From: JBGTFE01 sp041747435
Lineage (GTDB): Bacteria; Acidobacteriota; Blastocatellia; Pyrinomonadales; Pyrinomonadaceae
Direction: 5' to 3'
NCBI GenBank assembly: GCA_041747435.1
Contig: JBGTFE010000152.1
Span: 1 to 21,083 of the forward strand
DNA: 21,083 nt
Shown here: piece by piece, positions 1 through 7,401 of the stretch
Position numbering within the stretch: position 1 is the stretch's first letter
Layout: each line of letters begins with the position of its first letter
Notes under the pieces: model-generated
What the model was told of the DNA's origin: nothing
Databases searched by the model: none
Seen by the model: only the letters and a program-made list of their open reading frames with translations
Position numbers and translations under genes: made by a program

Positions 1-1043
1 GCATCGACAACCAGCTTCGCGGACGCGCCGGGCGCCAGGGCGATCCGGGAAGCTCGCGATTTGTTCTCTCGCTCGAAGACGATTTGATGCGCATTTTTGC
101 GGGCGATAAGGTTCGCTCGATGATGGAATGGCTCGGTATGGAAGAAGGTGTTGCCATCGAATCGCGCACCGTGAGCAAGCAAATCGAACGCGCTCAAAAG
201 GCGGTCGAAGCGCGAAATTTTGAAACGCGCAAGCACGTCTTGAAATACGACGACGTGATGAACAAACAGCGCGGCACCATTTACGGTTTGCGCCGTCAAC
301 TGATGATGCAACCCGAACACCGCGAATATCTGATAGGCGAAACGGGCGTGGCGCGTGATTTACTCGCCGATTTGACGGCGCAGTATTTGAATCCGCAAGT
401 CGGCGCGGGCGATTGGGATGTTGACACATATGCGGCGGAAATCGAAAGCATCTACGCCGTTGACCCGGCGGTTGACGCGAATGTGGATTTTAATAAAATG
501 AATCCGCACGAAATTGAAGATACGATTTGGCAAAAGGAGGTTGAAAAGTACAACGAGAAAGAAAAACTCGTCGGCAACGAATCTTTGCGGGCGTATGAGC
601 GTTACATTATGCTCAACATTATTGACTCGCAATGGAAAGACCATCTGCTTTCGATTGACCACGTCAAACAAGGCATCGGCTTAGTCGGCTACGGGCAAAA
701 AGATCCGCTGGTTGAATACAAAAAGCAGTCGTTCGATATGTTCCAGGAAATGCTCGACCGCATCGACACGCACACGACGCGCGCGCTTTTCAATCTCGAG
801 ATCGTTGTCAAAGACGAGCAGGAAGAGATCGAACGGCTCGAAAGATTGGAGCGTCAAAGAGCACGTCGGCAGGCAGCCGGAATGGCTTTCACCGGCGCGA
901 TGGCAACCGCAACCGCCGGCGGCGATACCGAAGCCGTCCGCCACACGCCTTTTGTCCGCGAGCATCCAAAGGTCAAACCGAACGAGCCTTGCTATTGCGG
1001 CTCGGGCAGAAAATTCAAAAAATGCCACGGCGCGGGAACGTAG
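1..1043 (+). CDS. secA: Protein translocase subunit SecA, C-terminal part (5' end outside window)
   Basis: SecA is the ATPase motor that pushes unfolded preproteins through SecYEG at the inner membrane. The reading frame is open from base 3 and the first ATG (84) is internal, so the gene begins upstream. About 346 residues are present of a usual 850-1000. The first residues are the family's IDNQLRGRAGRQGDPGSS motif VI of the second helicase domain, followed by SLEDDLMRIF. Next come the helical scaffold and wing regions, with the conserved segments KYDDVMNKQR and DSQWKDHLL. A short linker then leads to a C-terminal SEC-C zinc motif (CYCGSGRKFKKCH, CxCx8CH) that binds zinc and SecB or ribosomes. 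The stop is TAG at 1041-1043, with a strong terminator about 50 nt downstream. Identity is certain; only the N-terminal part is unseen. Confidence 0.97.
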   Translation, partial: IDNQLRGRAGRQGDPGSSRFVLSLEDDLMRIFAGDKVRSMMEWLGMEEGVAIESRTVSKQIERAQKAVEARNFETRKHVLKYDDVMNKQRGTIYGLRRQLMMQPEHREYLIGETGVARDLLADLTAQYLNPQVGAGDWDVDTYAAEIESIYAVDPAVDANVDFNKMNPHEIEDTIWQKEVEKYNEKEKLVGNESLRAYERYIMLNIIDSQWKDHLLSIDHVKQGIGLVGYGQKDPLVEYKKQSFDMFQEMLDRIDTHTTRALFNLEIVVKDEQEEIERLERLERQRARRQAAGMAFTGAMATATAGGDTEAVRHTPFVREHPKVKPNEPCYCGSGRKFKKCHGAGT

Positions 1044-1091
1044 AACAAAAGCAGAAACCCGCGCGTCAGCAAGGGTGTAAAAGTTAAAACC

Positions 1092-1126
1092 AAAAAAGCG
1101 GTGAGTCCTATGCTCTCCGTTTTTTT
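1092..1126 (+). terminator. Rho-independent terminator after secA
   Basis: An A-run and GCGGTGAG pair with CTCTCCGT and a T-run. The stem is GAG/CTC, one mismatch, CGG/CCG, a G-T wobble, then A-T pairs, with a 7-nt loop at 1106-1112. Seven T follow directly. It sits 50 nt after the secA stop and before the next promoter. Confidence 0.8.
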
Positions 1127-1139
1127 CCTTCATTCATTA

Positions 1140-1168
1140 TTGACTTACCCCGCTTCCTACTGTAAATT
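1140..1168 (+). promoter_or_regulatory. Putative sigma70 promoter for the 1236-2311 gene pair
   Basis: TTGACT (1140-1145) and TAAATT (1163-1168) are separated by 17 nt. The -35 is nearly perfect and the -10 matches 4 of 6. It lies just after the secA terminator and about 70 nt before the ATG at 1236. The same TTGACT hexamer with 17-nt spacing recurs before both DUF4440 genes. Confidence 0.55.
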
Positions 1169-1235
1169 TGCTTCATTCCAACAAAAGAAGAAGTTTTTAT
1201 TTTTTTCGGTCTATTTCAAAATAGGAGGCTAAAAA

Positions 1236-1640
1236 ATGGGTAAGAAATTTTGGATTTCCGGTATTGCCGCGGTCATCGTTACGATGGTTTGCGGAATGCT
1301 TGTTCACGGTGTTTGGCTGGGCGCGGAGTATAACGCCCTGGGCTGGATGCGCACCGAAGAGGCGCAGATGGGCTATATGCCGTATATGATCCTGGCGCAT
1401 GTTTCATTGGGTTTTGCGGCGGCTTGGATCTACGTGAAAGGTATGACGGCGGGCGCTTCGTGGCTCGGGCAGGGCGTTCGGTTCGGTATCGCAATTACGT
1501 TTTTGATGAGCATACCGATGTTTTTGATCTATTATTCAATTCTGCCGATACCGGGAATGCTGGTCGTAAAACAGATCATCGGCGACGCTGTCTGCTGGAT
1601 CATCGCCGGCATCGTTATCGCATTTCTTAACAAAGAATAA
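1236..1640 (+). CDS. Small four-helix membrane protein of unknown function
   Basis: I do not recognise a named family. The 134 residues form four likely membrane helices, at about 7-29, 47-68, 82-105 and 110-130. The conserved-looking polar loop HGVWLGAEYNALGWMRTEE follows helix 1. The overall shape recalls small DUF1761-type membrane proteins, but that resemblance is weak. The start is well fixed: AGGAGG at 1223-1228 lies 7 nt before the ATG. The stop TAA shares its last base with the ATG of the next gene (TAATG), so the two are probably translationally coupled and transcribed from the promoter at 1140. Nothing in the sequence shows a substrate or reaction. Confidence 0.8.
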   Translation: MGKKFWISGIAAVIVTMVCGMLVHGVWLGAEYNALGWMRTEEAQMGYMPYMILAHVSLGFAAAWIYVKGMTAGASWLGQGVRFGIAITFLMSIPMFLIYYSILPIPGMLVVKQIIGDAVCWIIAGIVIAFLNKE

Positions 1641-2311
1641 TGGCGCTCGGCAAAGAGACCATTTCTTTTTTGAAAGATCTGGAAGCGAATAATAACCGCG
1701 ATTGGCTGCAGGCGAATAAAAAACGTTTCGAAAACGCTAAAGATGATTTCGCGGCGTTTACCGGCGAGCTGATCGCGGGCGTTTCGCAATTCGACGCGGA
1801 GGTCGGAGGCTTGACGCCAGATGCCTACATTTTTCGCATCTACCGCGACATTCGTTTTTCAAAAGACAAAAGTCCTTATAAAACGAACTTCGGCGCATAC
1901 ATTTGCCCGGGCGGACGGAAAACCAACTCGCCCGGATATTACATCCACATCCAGCCGGGCGGGCAGAGCTTTCTTGCCGGCGGCAAACATATGCCTGAAT
2001 CGAACGAACTACTCGCGATGCGGCAGGCAATCGCCGACCGGACGGACGAAATTCTAAAGATAATCGGCGAGAGAAGGTTTAAAGAGCTTTTCGGTGAATT
2101 GGACGGCGAAAAACTAAAAAACGCGCCCAAAGGATTTCCCGCTGATCACGCGGCTTTAGAATACCTGAAGTTCAAGAGCTTCACGGTTTCGCACGCGCTG
2201 AATAAGGACGCTATGCTCACCGCTCGGGATTTTTCGGCGTACATCGTGAGCGCGGGCAAGCAGATGAAGCCGTTTATAGATTTTTTAAGAAAGGCGCTGG
2301 CGAAGATTTAA
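1640..2311 (+). CDS. DUF2461 (TIGR02453) family protein
   Basis: A 223-residue soluble protein matching the DUF2461 family at full length. Family landmarks are the N-terminal FLKDLEANNNRDWLQANK, the central IYRDIRFSKDKSPYKTNFG, and PGYYIHIQPGGQSFLAGG. In this family the pattern is W(F/L)xxNKxxYE..., RDxRFSxDKxPYK, then GYYxHxxPG. The biochemical role is not established in my knowledge; the family is widespread and usually annotated as conserved hypothetical. No signal peptide or membrane helix is visible. Its ATG overlaps the stop of the upstream membrane protein, giving a two-gene operon, and a hairpin follows 8 nt after its stop. Confidence 0.9.
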   Translation: MALGKETISFLKDLEANNNRDWLQANKKRFENAKDDFAAFTGELIAGVSQFDAEVGGLTPDAYIFRIYRDIRFSKDKSPYKTNFGAYICPGGRKTNSPGYYIHIQPGGQSFLAGGKHMPESNELLAMRQAIADRTDEILKIIGERRFKELFGELDGEKLKNAPKGFPADHAALEYLKFKSFTVSHALNKDAMLTARDFSAYIVSAGKQMKPFIDFLRKALAKI

Positions 2312-2318
2312 AAGACAA

Positions 2319-2361
2319 AAAGCGTTTTGAGCCGCGTTGGAAAAACGACTCAAAACGCTTT
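2319..2361. terminator. Bidirectional hairpin between convergent genes
   Basis: A perfect 13-bp inverted repeat, AAAGCGTTTTGAG at 2319-2331 and CTCAAAACGCTTT at 2349-2361, with a 17-nt loop. It lies between the DUF2461 stop (2311) and the stop of the minus-strand lipoprotein (2373). On the minus strand the stem is followed by a T-rich tract (TTGTCTTTT). On the plus strand the tract is poor, so termination is better supported for the lipoprotein gene. Confidence 0.65.
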
Positions 2362-2372
2362 CGAAAATAATG

Positions 2373-2963
2373 CTATTTCTTTTCGGGTGCCGCTGAATTC
2401 GAAGTCGCCGTATTCGAAGTTTCCTTCTTGGTTGAATCGTCCGTCTTGGTTTCTTCAGGCATTGGCGCGAGATGCGCGCTCACCAAACGCCATCCGTCCT
2501 TTGTTTTATGGGCGACGAACGTAATTCGAAAACTCGTTTCGGAAGTTTTTCCCTTGTTCGTGCTTTTGCCTTTCGAACCGGCTATCGCCACCGCCGTATC
2601 GCCGTAACCGCGGACTTTTATATCCGAAAAAACGACATTTTCAAATTTTATTTCGCCCGATTTGATCGCCTCGATCCGCTGCGCTTTGGTTGCAATTTCG
2701 CCGGTTTGCGTTACCAGCGTGTAATCGTCAGCATAAATTTTATCCAGCGCGGCAGCATCGTTTTTTGACAGCGCATCGCTCAGATCCCCGATCAATTTCT
2801 TGACATCCGTTTCCGTGTTTGCACTGCTTGTTGTCGTGTTTGAATTTGTGTTATTCGCGGCTGTATTTTTCGGCGCATTCGTGTTTCCGCCGCCGCTATC
2901 GCAGGAAGCTAAAAGAAACGACGCAGAAACCAGCATCGTCAAAACTAAACAGATTTTTCTCAT
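2373..2963 (-). CDS. DUF4440/SnoaL-like (NTF2-fold) lipoprotein
   Basis: The 196-residue product begins with a lipoprotein signal peptide: MRKICLVLTMLVSASF, then the lipobox LLAS-C with the lipidated cysteine at residue 21. A Gly/Asn/Thr-rich linker follows (about 22-50). A single NTF2-like DUF4440 domain follows (about 54-170), containing LDKIYADDYTLVTQTGEI, FENVVFSDIKV and DGWRLVSAHLAPMP. The C-terminus is a Lys/Thr/Ser/Ala tail. DUF4440 domains form cone-shaped ligand-binding folds; no catalytic role can be assigned. AAGGAG lies about 7 nt before the ATG. The gene has its own promoter about 115 nt upstream. It is related to the next minus-strand gene (3289-4110), which has two such domains but no lipobox. 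Confidence 0.88.
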   Translation of the reverse strand: MRKICLVLTMLVSASFLLASCDSGGGNTNAPKNTAANNTNSNTTTSSANTETDVKKLIGDLSDALSKNDAAALDKIYADDYTLVTQTGEIATKAQRIEAIKSGEIKFENVVFSDIKVRGYGDTAVAIAGSKGKSTNKGKTSETSFRITFVAHKTKDGWRLVSAHLAPMPEETKTDDSTKKETSNTATSNSAAPEKK

Positions 2964-3077
2964 AAAAGTTCTCCTTTTTTAATAGTCACATACCGAGTGT
3001 AAACCGAGCGGATTCTGTATCGTTAGCAACCGCGCTCACATGTTTAAGCTCTTGGAAAATTTTGGTTTACGTGATTA

Positions 3078-3106
3078 CTTATACGCCGGTTGCAGGGACA
3101 AGTCAA
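3078..3106 (-). promoter_or_regulatory. Sigma70-type promoter for the DUF4440 lipoprotein
   Basis: Read on the minus strand: -35 TTGACT (3101-3106), 17-nt spacer, -10 TATAAG (3078-3083). The spacer contains CC-x-GCAACC, which also occurs at the same position in the promoter of the neighbouring paralogue. The predicted transcript start near 3070 leaves a leader of about 108 nt before the ATG at 2963. Confidence 0.7.
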
Positions 3107-3231
3107 GAGAAGATTAACGTGAAAAACGGCAGACCGAAAAGAAGTTAATTGCCGCGAAAAACATCCGCGAAAAATCCTTGAAAAATACGGAACATTTATT
3201 TTGTGGAAGTTGCGCTTGGGCGCTTTGGAGA

Positions 3232-3283
3232 AATAAGGATGAATAAAGTACGGCGCGAACCGATTCTTTATTCATCCCTTATT
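3232..3283 (-). terminator. Long hairpin after the tandem DUF4440 gene, possible terminator
   Basis: The left arm AATAAGGATGAATAAAG (3232-3248) pairs with CTTTATTCATCCCTTATT (3266-3283), 17 pairs with a single bulged base and a 17-nt loop. It starts 6 nt beyond the stop of the minus-strand gene. There is no long T-run after it on the minus strand, so it may instead protect the mRNA 3' end. Confidence 0.5.
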
Positions 3284-3288
3284 CCATC

Positions 3289-4110
3289 CTATTTCGGCAT
3301 CATCGCGATCTGCGATGCCCATCCCTGCCAGCGTCCATCTCGCTGGATAAACGTATCGGTAAAGCGGATACGCATATCCATCGCCGCGCCTTTGTCGTCT
3401 TTTCCTTTTATAGCGACGATGCCCGTTACGATTGCCCGGCTGCCGTCAATGCGAATATTCATATCCGAAAAGCTCACTGAATCGTAAACCGACTTATCGT
3501 TCTTCACTGCCATCATTAAGGCTTGTTTGTCATTGACCGTTCCGTCAAAATCAACTTCGGTGAAATCGGCGGCGAGATTTTTCCCAAACCAAGCCATATC
3601 GCGGTTTTTTAATGCGTCCGCCCAATCGCGTTCCATGTATGCCAGAATGTCGTACTCGTCAAGTCCGTTGCCGGCGTTGCTCACGACTTGCCATTTGCCA
3701 CCGCGTTTTTCCAGGAAATGCACGCTTCGCGTCCAAAAGGTTTCGGGCTTGCCGCCTTCGCCGACCACCGTGGTAACTACGTTACGATGCGTTATAGTCG
3801 CCGTGTTTGGCGTGCAGGCGATCATGTAATGGTCGTGAGCTACGCTGCCCGCCATACTTGGATTGGCTTTGTTTTGCTCGAAGGTTTTCATTGTCGCATC
3901 GATCGCCGCCACCTTACTTTGCATTCCCGGCAACCCGGCATAATCGTCGGCGTAAATGTTCATCAAAGCGGCGCGATCGCCGTTTGTTCCCGCCATTCCC
4001 CAAGCGCGGTCAAATGCTTCGAGCGCCTTCTTGTCGGCGTCGCTGCACTCGCCAAACGCTAAAGTTGAGGAGGCAAGTACCAAAATAGATAGAATTAAAA
4101 TACGTTTCAT
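3289..4110 (-). CDS. Secreted protein with two tandem DUF4440/NTF2-like domains
   Basis: A 273-residue exported protein. The signal peptide is MKRILILSILVLASSTLAFG with probable cleavage after AFG. The first cysteine, in GECSDADKK, lies outside a convincing lipobox. Domain 1 (about 25-145) has ALMNIYADDYAGLPG and GGKWQVVSNAGNG. Domain 2 (about 155-272) has DMAWFGKNLAADFTEVDFDG, SVSFSDMNIRIDGSRAIVTG and DGRWQGWASQIAMMPK. The two halves share the LaxxFtevd/iYaDDY strand and the xGxWQvvs end, so an internal duplication is likely. Function is unknown; such proteins are often periplasmic ligand binders. AAGGAG at 4119-4124 supports the ATG at 4110. It has its own promoter at 4268-4296, leaving a leader of about 150 nt. 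Confidence 0.88.
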   Translation of the reverse strand: MKRILILSILVLASSTLAFGECSDADKKALEAFDRAWGMAGTNGDRAALMNIYADDYAGLPGMQSKVAAIDATMKTFEQNKANPSMAGSVAHDHYMIACTPNTATITHRNVVTTVVGEGGKPETFWTRSVHFLEKRGGKWQVVSNAGNGLDEYDILAYMERDWADALKNRDMAWFGKNLAADFTEVDFDGTVNDKQALMMAVKNDKSVYDSVSFSDMNIRIDGSRAIVTGIVAIKGKDDKGAAMDMRIRFTDTFIQRDGRWQGWASQIAMMPK

Positions 4111-4267
4111 TGTCAGAACTCCTTTCTTAATTTGAAATCACAAAGTAAAGCAGAAATAGCGGACGCGGTGTTAAAAAAAACTGCTCGCGACAAAAAATAA
4201 GATCCATCCGGAAAGCGTCGCTCCTTGAAATCTTTGTGTTGCGGAATTATTTTGCCTGATGCGCTAA

Positions 4268-4296
4268 GTTATATCTTGGTTGCGGGTTTGAGTCAA
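4268..4296 (-). promoter_or_regulatory. Sigma70-type promoter for the tandem DUF4440 gene
   Basis: Minus strand: -35 TTGACT (4291-4296), 17-nt spacer with CC-x-GCAACC, -10 TATAAC (4268-4273). Spacing and the spacer core match the promoter at 3078-3106. The leader to the ATG at 4110 is about 150 nt. It lies just after the cdaR stop, so the DUF4440 gene need not be read from the cdaA-cdaR transcript. Confidence 0.7.
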
Positions 4297-4331
4297 GCAT
4301 GTCGGAACGGAATCGGAACGAATCAAATTTA

Positions 4332-5252
4332 CTAAGGATTGATCTTAAGCTTTTTTATCTCGACTTTTCCTTCAAGTTCGAAAGGCAGGTTAAGTTTCGG
4401 CGTGTTTTCGCCGGCATCGTTTTTTACGAACTCGACGTTCAAATTGTCCGTCGTGAGGTTTTCGATGACCGAGCGCGCGCCAAAAAGGATCACGGTCGCT
4501 CGTTTCGTTCCGTTATCCGTTTCGACCGCGATCTGAAAAAGTCGTTCGATGCGTTTTTCGCCAATGCGAAAGCTTACTTCAACGACGGTATCGAGCAGTG
4601 TTGCTTTTGGATTCGCGACATTTAGCGGCGTTTGCTTCGCGGTGAAACCTTCCTTCCGGTCCGTGAGATCGATCTTTTCGGTCGAGATAAAATCCAGCGT
4701 CCTGACGAAACTTGCCGGTCCGCGAACGCGAATTTTTTGCGGCTGAACAACCGGCTCACCGTAAAGCTCAAAGCCTTCGGCTACGCTGCCTTCGGTTTCC
4801 GCGCGGACGGTGATTTCGCGCTCTTCCACGGTTTCGAGCTTTACCGCGATCTTACTCGGCTGGATCTCCTCAAGCTTGATGCCCTGCGGGAGATCGATCA
4901 AAACATTTTCCGGCAAAATCTGCACCGTTCGGTCGCCAGCCTGAACGCCGGTAAGATCGAGCGAAATTACCAGATCGCGAGGATTTAGCTGATCGATCTT
5001 GCGTTTATCTCCCGAAATTATGACGTCAACTTCCGTGACCGGCGAATTTGTGATCTCGAGGTTATTCGAAACGCGTATGTTCAGAGGAATATTCTGAAAC
5101 CTTTGTTTGGTATTGGTGCGGAGTCCGGTGACGCCAAACCAAAGCGCGAAGGTAATGACGAGCGCAATGAGCTTCATCAGCCAATCTTCGAAAAACACCC
5201 GCCGAAAAAGGCGCGAGAAAAATACTTTTTGCTGTCCTTTCTGCAAAAACAT
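4332..5252 (-). CDS. cdaR: YbbR-domain protein CdaR, regulator of diadenylate cyclase
   Basis: A 306-residue protein with a single N-terminal membrane helix (about 27-45, MKLIALVITFALWFGVTGLR), preceded by a basic cytoplasmic stretch. About three extracytoplasmic YbbR repeats follow (about 50-130, 140-215, 225-306). The repeat pattern is visible as xVxxxxSGDKxxIDQL, IKLEEIQPSKIAVKLE and VRVRGPxSFVxxLD-like strands. In Firmicutes, CdaR binds CdaA at the membrane and tunes c-di-AMP synthesis. Here the cdaA stop lies 37 nt upstream on the same strand, the family's classic order. No clear Shine-Dalgarno precedes the ATG at 5252; a start at the second Met (residue 26) would remove the basic flank. 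The usual downstream glmM is not here. Confidence 0.9.
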   Translation of the reverse strand: MFLQKGQQKVFFSRLFRRVFFEDWLMKLIALVITFALWFGVTGLRTNTKQRFQNIPLNIRVSNNLEITNSPVTEVDVIISGDKRKIDQLNPRDLVISLDLTGVQAGDRTVQILPENVLIDLPQGIKLEEIQPSKIAVKLETVEEREITVRAETEGSVAEGFELYGEPVVQPQKIRVRGPASFVRTLDFISTEKIDLTDRKEGFTAKQTPLNVANPKATLLDTVVEVSFRIGEKRIERLFQIAVETDNGTKRATVILFGARSVIENLTTDNLNVEFVKNDAGENTPKLNLPFELEGKVEIKKLKINP

Positions 5253-5289
5253 ACGTTTTGAGATCGAAGACGTCGATATTAGTTCCGAA

Positions 5290-6132
5290 TTACCCGATCG
5301 TAAGTTCCGTTTCTCTTTCGGTATCCTTCATCGTTTTTGTCTGCTCGCGTTTTTTCTCGATTGCCGGCTGATCCATTGCTTTCAAAAGCAGATCGCGCAG
5401 CTCGTTTGTATCGAGATAGCGCGTCAAACTTCCGTTTTCGGCAAACGAGATCAAACCGGTTTCTTCGGAAACAATGATCGAAACTGCGTCAGAGCCTTCG
5501 GTGACGCCGATCGCGGCGCGGTGGCGCGTTCCGAGGTCGCGGGAAATGCCCGGATTTTTTGTCAAAGGAAGAAAAACGGAAGCGGCTGCAATGCGATTTC
5601 GCTGGATGATCACCGCGCCGTCGTGCAGCGGCGTTGACGGATTGAAAATCGTAACAAGCAGATCATAGCTAAGCTTTGCGTCGACCTCCACGCCTGAATC
5701 GACCAGATTCCGCAAGCCGACGTGGCGCTCGATGACGATCAACGCGCCTGTTTTTTCAGATGCGAGAGTTGTCGCCGCGAGCACGATCTCGTCGTAGATC
5801 GTCGCGCCCAATTGTCCGCGCGCGCGTTTCAACGGAAAACGAAGGCGATTTCCGAAATAGATCAGCGCTTGTCTGATCTCCGATTGAAAAAGAACAATGA
5901 TCGCGATTCCAATATATAAAACCGCCGATTGCAAAACGAATTGCAGCGTGGCGAGCTCTTGCGCGACGGCAAACCAATACAAAAGAGCGAGAAGTACCAT
6001 TCCGACGACCGTCGGCACCGCGCGTGTGCCGCGAAGAAGCTTCAGCACGACATAAACGATGATAAAAACCAATGTTACGTCGAGTAAATTTCGAAGCGTG
6101 CCGAGCGTCGGAATGTAATCGCTAAATTGCAT
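5290..6132 (-). CDS. cdaA: Membrane diadenylate cyclase CdaA
   Basis: Makes the second messenger c-di-AMP from two ATP. The 280-residue protein has three N-terminal membrane helices (about 15-33, 39-56, 63-83) followed by a short linker and the DAC domain (about 100-235). The catalytic motifs are intact: DGA at 171-173 in STPLHDGAVII and RHR at 203-205 in DLGTRHRAAIG. SEETG lies at 222-226. Length and architecture are those of Bacillus CdaA (YbbP). A charged tail (about 257-280, rich in Lys/Glu/Thr) follows. It is immediately followed by cdaR, its membrane partner. The upstream gap of 127 nt holds an AT-rich inverted repeat and no clear ribosome site; the start ATG at 6132 fits the family N-terminus. 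Confidence 0.96.
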   Translation of the reverse strand: MQFSDYIPTLGTLRNLLDVTLVFIIVYVVLKLLRGTRAVPTVVGMVLLALLYWFAVAQELATLQFVLQSAVLYIGIAIIVLFQSEIRQALIYFGNRLRFPLKRARGQLGATIYDEIVLAATTLASEKTGALIVIERHVGLRNLVDSGVEVDAKLSYDLLVTIFNPSTPLHDGAVIIQRNRIAAASVFLPLTKNPGISRDLGTRHRAAIGVTEGSDAVSIIVSEETGLISFAENGSLTRYLDTNELRDLLLKAMDQPAIEKKREQTKTMKDTERETELTIG

Positions 6133-6140
6133 AATACCGA

Positions 6141-6211
6141 ATTTTCAAATTCTAAATTTCGGATTCCAAATTGAAAAAGCAATATGAAATACGGAATTTA
6201 GAATATGAAAT
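6141..6211. repeat. AT-rich imperfect inverted repeat upstream of cdaA
   Basis: The arms are about 6141-6161 (core ATTCTAAATTTCG at 6149-6161) and 6192-6211 (core CGGAATTTAGAAT at 6192-6204), about 18 of 20 pairs, with a 30-nt loop. It lies in the leader or promoter gap of cdaA and could be a dispersed intergenic repeat, a weak terminator of the upstream M50 gene, or a leader hairpin. Confidence 0.5.
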
Positions 6212-6259
6212 CTTCAAGAATATCTTAACAATTTTCGCTTTGAAATGTCGTAACTTTTT

Positions 6260-7360
6260 TCAATTTCGCTTTCTGATCCTGCCGCGCTGCAGAAAGCCGA
6301 CGAGATTCCCGCGCGCGTCGATAACACCGAGCGCGCCGATGCCGTTCGCGCGCATCAATTCGCGCGCCTCGCTCAACGAAGCTGCTGTATCGACGAAATA
6401 ATCGGTTGTGATCGGACGCATAACGTCCTGTATTTTTGTGGTGTGCCAATCTTCGCGCGGCAGTTTTTTTAGATCTTCCAACGATAAAATGCCGTAAAGC
6501 TGCCGGTTCGCTGCAACGAGAAAGATCGTTCGCCGGTGAAGCGGCAAAATGTTATCGACGAAATGGAGAACATTTACGTCGGGCTCGATCGATGCAGGCA
6601 GCGTCATTGCTTCTTCGATCGACAAGTTTTCAAAATCATTGATTTCGCGCAATATCGACCTCGCCGAATCGAAGAGAAAAAACCCGACAAGAATCGTCCA
6701 AAAGCCGGCGATCAGCTCGCCGCGAAACAAAACCACGAAAAGTCCGAAACCGATCAAAACAACGGCAATGATCTGTCCGAAACGACCGGTCAAAATCGTC
6801 GCTTCCGTCAAATCCTTCCCACGTTTCCACAAAATCGCGCGAAGAATTCTGCCGCCGTCGAGCGGGTAACCCGGAAAAAGGTTGAAAACGGCTAACATAA
6901 AATTCCAGACGGCAAGCCAAAAGAAAAGCGGCGCGAGAATGTTCGTGCCGAGCGTATCAAAAGCCGCCGCCAATCCAAAAAACACGAGCGCGAGCAAAAA
7001 ACTCGCCGCCGGTCCGGCGATCGCGATGCGAAATTCGGCGCGCGGCGTATCCGGCTCTTTCTTAAGGCGCGCCAAGCCGCCGAAGGGATGAATGACGATC
7101 TCAAGAACATCGACACGTTCCCAACGGGCGACAATCGAATGCGCAAGTTCGTGAAAAAGGATCGAGGCGAAAAGGATCAATGTTGTGATGAGTCCGAAAA
7201 CAAAGCTCGCAAGGATGTTGTCGATGATCGAGCGAAGACTTGCCGCGGTGATCGCCGACATCAGCACAAGAACAAAAAACCAGCGATAATCGATTCGGAT
7301 CGGAATGCCGGAGACGTGCGCAAGAAGAACCTGACGCTTGAAAAATTTGAGGAAAGCCAT
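6260..7360 (-). CDS. Site-2 protease family (M50) membrane zinc protease with two CBS domains
   Basis: A 366-residue intramembrane metalloprotease of the SpoIVFB/Rv2869c-like group. The zinc site is complete: HELAH at 70-74 inside a membrane helix, and the third ligand D168 in NLFPGYPLDGGR (160-171). About five to six hydrophobic segments span residues 25-232. A CBS pair follows (about 248-300 and 310-362), with ILSLEDLKKL and LVGFLQRG typical of CBS endings. CBS pairs bind adenine nucleotides, so protease activity may respond to ATP/AMP or c-di-AMP; the latter is suggested only by the adjacent cdaA. The substrate is unknown, possibly a membrane-bound transcription factor or anti-sigma factor. 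No Shine-Dalgarno is seen before the ATG at 7360, but the N-terminal VSGIPIRIDYRWF fits the family. Confidence 0.92.
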   Translation of the reverse strand: MAFLKFFKRQVLLAHVSGIPIRIDYRWFFVLVLMSAITAASLRSIIDNILASFVFGLITTLILFASILFHELAHSIVARWERVDVLEIVIHPFGGLARLKKEPDTPRAEFRIAIAGPAASFLLALVFFGLAAAFDTLGTNILAPLFFWLAVWNFMLAVFNLFPGYPLDGGRILRAILWKRGKDLTEATILTGRFGQIIAVVLIGFGLFVVLFRGELIAGFWTILVGFFLFDSARSILREINDFENLSIEEAMTLPASIEPDVNVLHFVDNILPLHRRTIFLVAANRQLYGILSLEDLKKLPREDWHTTKIQDVMRPITTDYFVDTAASLSEARELMRANGIGALGVIDARGNLVGFLQRGRIRKRN

Positions 7361-7401
7361 AAAGCCGCAAAGAACGCAAAGTTCACGTAGATATTAAAAG
7401 G

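Larger units (their letters stand above)
2964..3288. other. Intergenic region (325 nt) between the two DUF4440 genes
   Basis: It holds, on the minus strand, a hairpin just after the 3289-4110 gene (3232-3283), a promoter (3078-3106), and an approximately 108-nt leader for the lipoprotein gene. I see no credible ORF: the plus-strand frame at 3203 runs antisense into the downstream coding region and has no family similarity. The stretch 3107-3231 shows nothing recognisable. Confidence 0.7.

Noticed and set aside
84..1043. ATG at 84 as the start of a short protein
   Set aside because: The same frame is open back to base 3 and encodes SecA helicase motif residues, so 84 is an internal methionine.
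681..1133. Minus-strand open frame of 150 codons inside and beyond the SecA end
   Set aside because: It is antisense to a certain gene and to its terminator, with no recognisable domain or ribosome site.
1236..2311. Toxin-antitoxin pair suggested by the overlapping TAATG genes
   Set aside because: The first product is a four-helix membrane protein and the second a full DUF2461 protein; neither resembles known toxins or antitoxins.
5253..6260. c-di-AMP riboswitch (ydaO type) near cdaA
   Set aside because: The 127-nt and 37-nt gaps are too short and show only a simple AT-rich inverted repeat.
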